The translations under genes were made by a program, and so were the position numbers. Of a DNA stretch of 16,730 nucleotides, positions 14,038 through 16,730 are shown piece by piece. Below the pieces are notes generated by a model, which did not search any database, had not been told where the DNA came from, and saw only the letters and a program-made list of their open reading frames with translations. This DNA is from CAZPEV01 sp964585635 (GTDB lineage Bacteria; Zixibacteria; MSB-5A5; GN15; JAAZOE01), in NCBI GenBank assembly GCA_964585635.1, contig CAZPEV010000060.1, forward strand, positions 1 to 16,730, given 5' to 3'. The number at the start of each line of letters is the position of its first letter. Position 1 is the stretch's first letter.

Positions 14038-14919
14038 ATGGCTGAACATAAAGATCCGATGACCGTCAAGATCGGTTTGGCGGAGATGCTGCGCAACGGC
14101 GTCATCATGGATGTCACCACCGCCGAGCAGGCCAAGATCGCCGAGGACGCCGGCGCCGTGGCGGTCATGGCCCTGGAGAAGGTCCCGGCCGATATCCGCG
14201 CCGAGGGCGGCGTGGCCCGGATGGCCGACCCGGTCGTGATCGAGGCGATCAAGAAGATGGTGACGATTCCGGTCATGGCCAAATGCCGGATCGGGCATTT
14301 TGCGGAGGCGCAGATTTTACAGGCGCTGGAAGTGGACTTCGTCGACGAGTCCGAAGTGTTGACCCCGGCCGATTATGAGAATCATATTGACAAGCATCTG
14401 TTCACGGTTCCGTTTGTTTGCGGCTGCCGCAGCCTTTCGGAAGCTCTGCGCCGTATCGGCGAGGGGGCTGCGATGATTCGAACCAAGGGGGAGGCCGGTA
14501 CCGGAGACGTGTCCGAGGCGGTCCGCCACCTGCGCCTGATCAACCGCCAGATCAAGGAATTGACCGTGTTGAGCAAGGATGAACTGCCTTCGCGGGCGAA
14601 AGAGCTGGCGGCGCCATTGAACCTGGTGATCAAAGTGGCCGAGCTAGGCAGATTGCCGGTGCCGAATTTTGCCGCGGGCGGTGTGGCCACTCCGGCCGAC
14701 GCCTCGTTGGTGATGCAGTTGGGCGCGGAATCGGTCTTTGTCGGCTCCGGTATTTTCAAGTCGCAGAATCCGGCCAAAATGGCGCGGGCCATCGTTACGG
14801 CGGTGGCTCGTTATGATAATCCGGCGGAACTGGCGGTTGTGTCGCGCGGCATCGGCGCCGGCATGAAAGGCCGCAGCGTGGCATCCATCGACCAGACGGA
14901 GCTTCTGCATACGCGATGA
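14038..14919 (+). CDS. pdxS: PLP synthase, synthase subunit PdxS
   Basis: A 293-residue TIM-barrel synthase that builds pyridoxal 5'-phosphate from ribose 5-phosphate, glyceraldehyde 3-phosphate and ammonia (DXP-independent route). The catalytic residues are present: D25 in GVIMDVTT, K82 in PVMAKCRIGH and K150 in MIRTKGEAGTGD. The family phosphate-binding segments FAAGGVATPADA and VFVGSGIF are intact. I chose the ATG at 14038 because GGGAGAGG lies 5 nt upstream and the family begins near here; an ATG at 14020 lies inside the hairpin stem. It overlaps pdxT by 4 bp (ATGA), as expected for subunits of one dodecameric complex. It supplies the cofactor of IscS encoded nearby. Confidence 0.97.
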   Translation: MAEHKDPMTVKIGLAEMLRNGVIMDVTTAEQAKIAEDAGAVAVMALEKVPADIRAEGGVARMADPVVIEAIKKMVTIPVMAKCRIGHFAEAQILQALEVDFVDESEVLTPADYENHIDKHLFTVPFVCGCRSLSEALRRIGEGAAMIRTKGEAGTGDVSEAVRHLRLINRQIKELTVLSKDELPSRAKELAAPLNLVIKVAELGRLPVPNFAAGGVATPADASLVMQLGAESVFVGSGIFKSQNPAKMARAIVTAVARYDNPAELAVVSRGIGAGMKGRSVASIDQTELLHTR

Positions 14920-15524
14920 CCGATCGTTCTCCGGTGGTGGGAGTGCTGGCTCTCCAGGGCGACTATCAGAAACACCAGCAGGTCCTTGGCCGCATCGGGG
15001 TCGGCACGCTGGCGGTCCGTCGGGCCGAAGACTTCGCGCGTATCGACCGGCTGATAATCCCGGGCGGGGAATCAACCGTCATTGCCGATCTGCTCCAGCG
15101 TCTGGGGATGGCGGAGACCCTGGCGGCCTTCATTCACTCCCATCCGGTCTGGGGGACCTGCGCCGGAATGGTGCTCTTGGCGGCGCGGGTCGATGATGGC
15201 TCGATCCGCCCCTATGGGGCGATCGATATCGCGGTCGACCGCAACGGGTATGGTCGGCAGTTCTTTTCCACGGTGATACCGTCGCACCTTTCGCTGGATG
15301 GCCGGACCGAGCCGCTCGACCTGGTCTTCATCCGGGCGCCGCGTGTCACCTGGACAGGAGATCAAGTGACGACGCTCCTGACCCGTGGCGATGACCCCGT
15401 GCTTTTGAGTCAGGTGAGTGCCTTGGTGTCGGCCTTTCACCCGGAATTGACCGGCTCCACCTTTCTTCACACTTATTTCTCGCGCCGCTTCTGCGTAACA
15501 CCTGTGCCTGAAGGAAAGAAGTGA
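14916..15524 (+). CDS. pdxT: PLP synthase, glutaminase subunit PdxT
   Basis: A 202-residue class I glutamine amidotransferase that releases ammonia from glutamine and channels it to PdxS. The catalytic triad is C82 in WGTCAGM, H175 and E177 in SAFHPELT. The glutamine-site GGES is at 50-53, and the start VGVLALQGDYQKH is characteristic of the family. The start codon overlaps the pdxS stop (ATGA), indicating translational coupling. The ispH start follows 6 nt after its stop. Confidence 0.97.
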   Translation: MTDRSPVVGVLALQGDYQKHQQVLGRIGVGTLAVRRAEDFARIDRLIIPGGESTVIADLLQRLGMAETLAAFIHSHPVWGTCAGMVLLAARVDDGSIRPYGAIDIAVDRNGYGRQFFSTVIPSHLSLDGRTEPLDLVFIRAPRVTWTGDQVTTLLTRGDDPVLLSQVSALVSAFHPELTGSTFLHTYFSRRFCVTPVPEGKK

Positions 15525-15530
15525 CGGTGT

Positions 15531-16175
15531 ATGGCCATCCGGCTGGAAAAGATCATACTGGCTCGTCACTATGGATTCTGTATGGGGGTGAAGCGAGCCA
15601 TTAAAATTGCCGAGGAGACCGGCCGGATGGAGCCCGGCCCCGTCTCGGTCATCAATGAGATCGTCCACAACGACGCCGTCGTCAGGCAGTTGACCGAGGA
15701 TGGCGTCGGCACGGTTCTCTCGGTGGCCGATGCTCCCGATGGAACCGTGATCATTTCCGCTCATGGGGCGCCGCCGGCCTGGTTCGCCGAGGCCGAGAAA
15801 CGCGGGTTGAAGGTCATCGACGCCACCTGTCCATTGGTCATCCGCATCCATAAGATCGTACACCGCCTGATCGATAACGGGTATCAGATTATCCATTACG
15901 GCGACCCGAATCATGATGAAACCAAGGGCGTCGTGGGCCAGGCGCCGGACGGCCGAGTCACGGTGGTCCATGCCATCGAACAGCTTCATTCTCTGCCGGC
16001 GAACGGTCGGCGATTCGCCCTGACCTCGCAGACCACCGCCACGTCTCCGACTTCGAGCGCGTCAGCAAAGAGGCCGCCCGTCTCCTGCCGGGTATCGAGA
16101 TATTCAATACCATCTGCGACGCCACCGGCCAGCGGCAGGCGGCGGTGCTGGATCTGGCGCCCGAAGTCGACCTGA
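15531..16175 (+). CDS. ispH: IspH, N-terminal part (frame lost near 16037)
   Basis: 4-Hydroxy-3-methylbut-2-enyl diphosphate reductase, last enzyme of the MEP isoprenoid pathway, a [4Fe-4S] enzyme making IPP and DMAPP. This frame encodes normal IspH up to residue 169: cluster Cys C17 (GFCMGV) and C100 (DATCP), substrate histidines H46 (EIVHN), H78 (SAHG) and H128, the acid E130 (PNHDET), and the conserved SQTT. After SQTT the frame gives 45 Ser/Pro/Arg-rich residues unlike any IspH and stops at 16175. The missing remainder is intact in another frame from 16040. The start is ATG 15531, 6 nt after pdxT, with no strong ribosome binding site, so it probably relies on coupling. As read, the product would lack the third cluster Cys and be inactive. 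Confidence 0.9.
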   Translation: MAIRLEKIILARHYGFCMGVKRAIKIAEETGRMEPGPVSVINEIVHNDAVVRQLTEDGVGTVLSVADAPDGTVIISAHGAPPAWFAEAEKRGLKVIDATCPLVIRIHKIVHRLIDNGYQIIHYGDPNHDETKGVVGQAPDGRVTVVHAIEQLHSLPANGRRFALTSQTTATSPTSSASAKRPPVSCRVSRYSIPSATPPASGRRRCWIWRPKST

Positions 16176-16465
16176 TGCTGGTCGTGGGATCATCCAGTTC
16201 GGCCAATTCCAAGCGATTGCGTAATATTTCCGAGGCGATCTGCAAGCGGGCTTACCTGATAGATTCCGCCGAGGAACTCGATCACGGTTGGCTGGATGAT
16301 ATCCGCACGGTCGGCCTGACGGCCGGCGCCTCGACCCCCGACTTTCTGGTCGAGGAAGTCGTCGACCGCCTCGTCGCCCTTTCGCGGGGGCAGGCCGAGG
16401 TGGTGCGGCCGGGCAGGAAATCGCGGCAGCCGATGTCCGATGAGCGGCAAACATCGCAATCCTGA
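16040..16465 (+). CDS. ispH: IspH, C-terminal part (in shifted frame)
   Basis: The rest of IspH, one frame away from the first part. Reading from 16040 gives HVSDFERVSKEAARLLPG, then NTICDATGQRQ with the third [4Fe-4S] cysteine (about residue 196 of the restored protein; C197 in E. coli), VVGSSSSANSKRL (the substrate-binding S-x-N region) and LTAGASTPDFLVEEVVDRL. Restoring a single base near 16037, for example CCC instead of CC between SQTT and HVSDF, yields a continuous protein of about 311 residues with every catalytic residue. A separate start for this part (GTG at 16145) would omit the third Cys and is unlikely to be a real gene. Confidence 0.85.
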   Translation, partial: HVSDFERVSKEAARLLPGIEIFNTICDATGQRQAAVLDLAPEVDLMLVVGSSSSANSKRLRNISEAICKRAYLIDSAEELDHGWLDDIRTVGLTAGASTPDFLVEEVVDRLVALSRGQAEVVRPGRKSRQPMSDERQTSQS

Positions 16466-16488
16466 ATGCTTCCCTGATAAGGATGAAT

Positions 16489-16730
16489 ATGCCGATCCGT
16501 CACGCACTTGGCCCGACCAGCGATATCCCGGCCAATGGTTGCCGTACCTATGGCCTGGATGTCGACCGCACGGCGGTTTATGACGTCGTCGGCCGCTTCT
16601 ACGGCATATCAAGCACGTGTCCTCATGCCGGGGCCGATCTGAGCCAGGGAACAGTTCATGGCGGCGTCGTTACTTGCCCGGGCCATGGGATACGATTTGA
16701 TATAACCACCGGTGCCGGCATCGATCGGGA
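16489..16730 (+). CDS. Rieske-type [2Fe-2S] ferredoxin (3' end beyond window)
   Basis: The first 80 codons of a small Rieske protein. The cluster motifs are C44-P-H46 (STCPHAGADLSQG) and C63-P-G-H66 (VVTCPGHGIRFDITTG), the C-x-H...C-x2-H pattern of soluble Rieske ferredoxins and of NirD-like proteins. No signal peptide or membrane helix is seen, so it is probably cytoplasmic. I chose ATG 16489 because AAGGA (16479-16483) lies 5 nt upstream; an in-frame ATG at 16483 overlaps that site. It begins 23 nt after the ispH stop and is likely part of the same operon. A partner oxidoreductase, if any, would be to the right of the window. Confidence 0.9.
   Translation, partial: MPIRHALGPTSDIPANGCRTYGLDVDRTAVYDVVGRFYGISSTCPHAGADLSQGTVHGGVVTCPGHGIRFDITTGAGIDR

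Noticed and set aside
16032..16045. Programmed -1 frameshift in ispH
   Set aside because: No X-XXY-YYZ slippery heptamer is in frame, and IspH is not known to use frameshifting; a lost C is simpler.
1..16730. CRISPR array, mobile element, prophage or tRNA genes
   Set aside because: I saw no regularly spaced repeats, transposase or integrase motifs, terminal inverted repeats or cloverleaf sequences; the content is uniformly chromosomal.

Overview
This 16.7 kb window is GC-rich, tightly packed bacterial chromosome made mostly of housekeeping genes. No rRNA, tRNA, CRISPR array, insertion sequence or phage gene is visible. Three traits point, with low to moderate confidence, to a poorly cultured lineage of the FCB or Zixibacteria type: a 730-codon membrane von Willebrand A protein, a saccharopine-dehydrogenase-like enzyme with a DCGLAPGM motif, and the mixed gene order. 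No marker gene in the window settles the taxonomy.

Layout. Positions 1-2589 (minus) hold valS, whose 3' end lies outside the window. Divergent from it are mazG (2736-3539) and a long-chain polyprenyl diphosphate synthase (3588-4568). Next comes one membrane von Willebrand A reading frame (4647-6839), broken by a single in-frame TAG at 5511, then a lipoprotein with an Ig-like domain (6853-7782). Tail-to-tail with these, on the minus strand, are an isochorismatase-family hydrolase (7793-8332) and a small cupin (8426-8758). A saccharopine-dehydrogenase-like oxidoreductase (8900-10048) ends at a strong two-way hairpin terminator.

From 10.1 to 13.0 kb the minus strand carries a compact ISC iron-sulfur operon, iscR-iscS-iscU-small ORF-fdx-iscX. 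The genes iscA, hscB and hscA are absent. In their place between iscU and fdx is an unrecognised 33-codon ORF with a very strong ribosome binding site. A second Rrf2-family regulator with a different cysteine pattern (13304-13714) is divergent from iscR, across a 367 bp region that holds a good iscR promoter and an IscR-box-like element.

From 14.0 kb onward a plus-strand operon encodes both PLP synthase subunits (pdxS, pdxT), IspH (split by an apparent one-base deletion near 16037) and the start of a Rieske-type ferredoxin.

Functionally the right half has one theme. IscS needs PLP, which PdxST makes; the ISC proteins build iron-sulfur clusters; IspH and the Rieske protein use them; and two probable Fe-S sensing Rrf2 regulators sit between the two operons. 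The most interesting points are the reduced isc operon with its small ORF, the divergent Rrf2 pair with its operator-like repeats, and the two interrupted genes (amber codon and frameshift).
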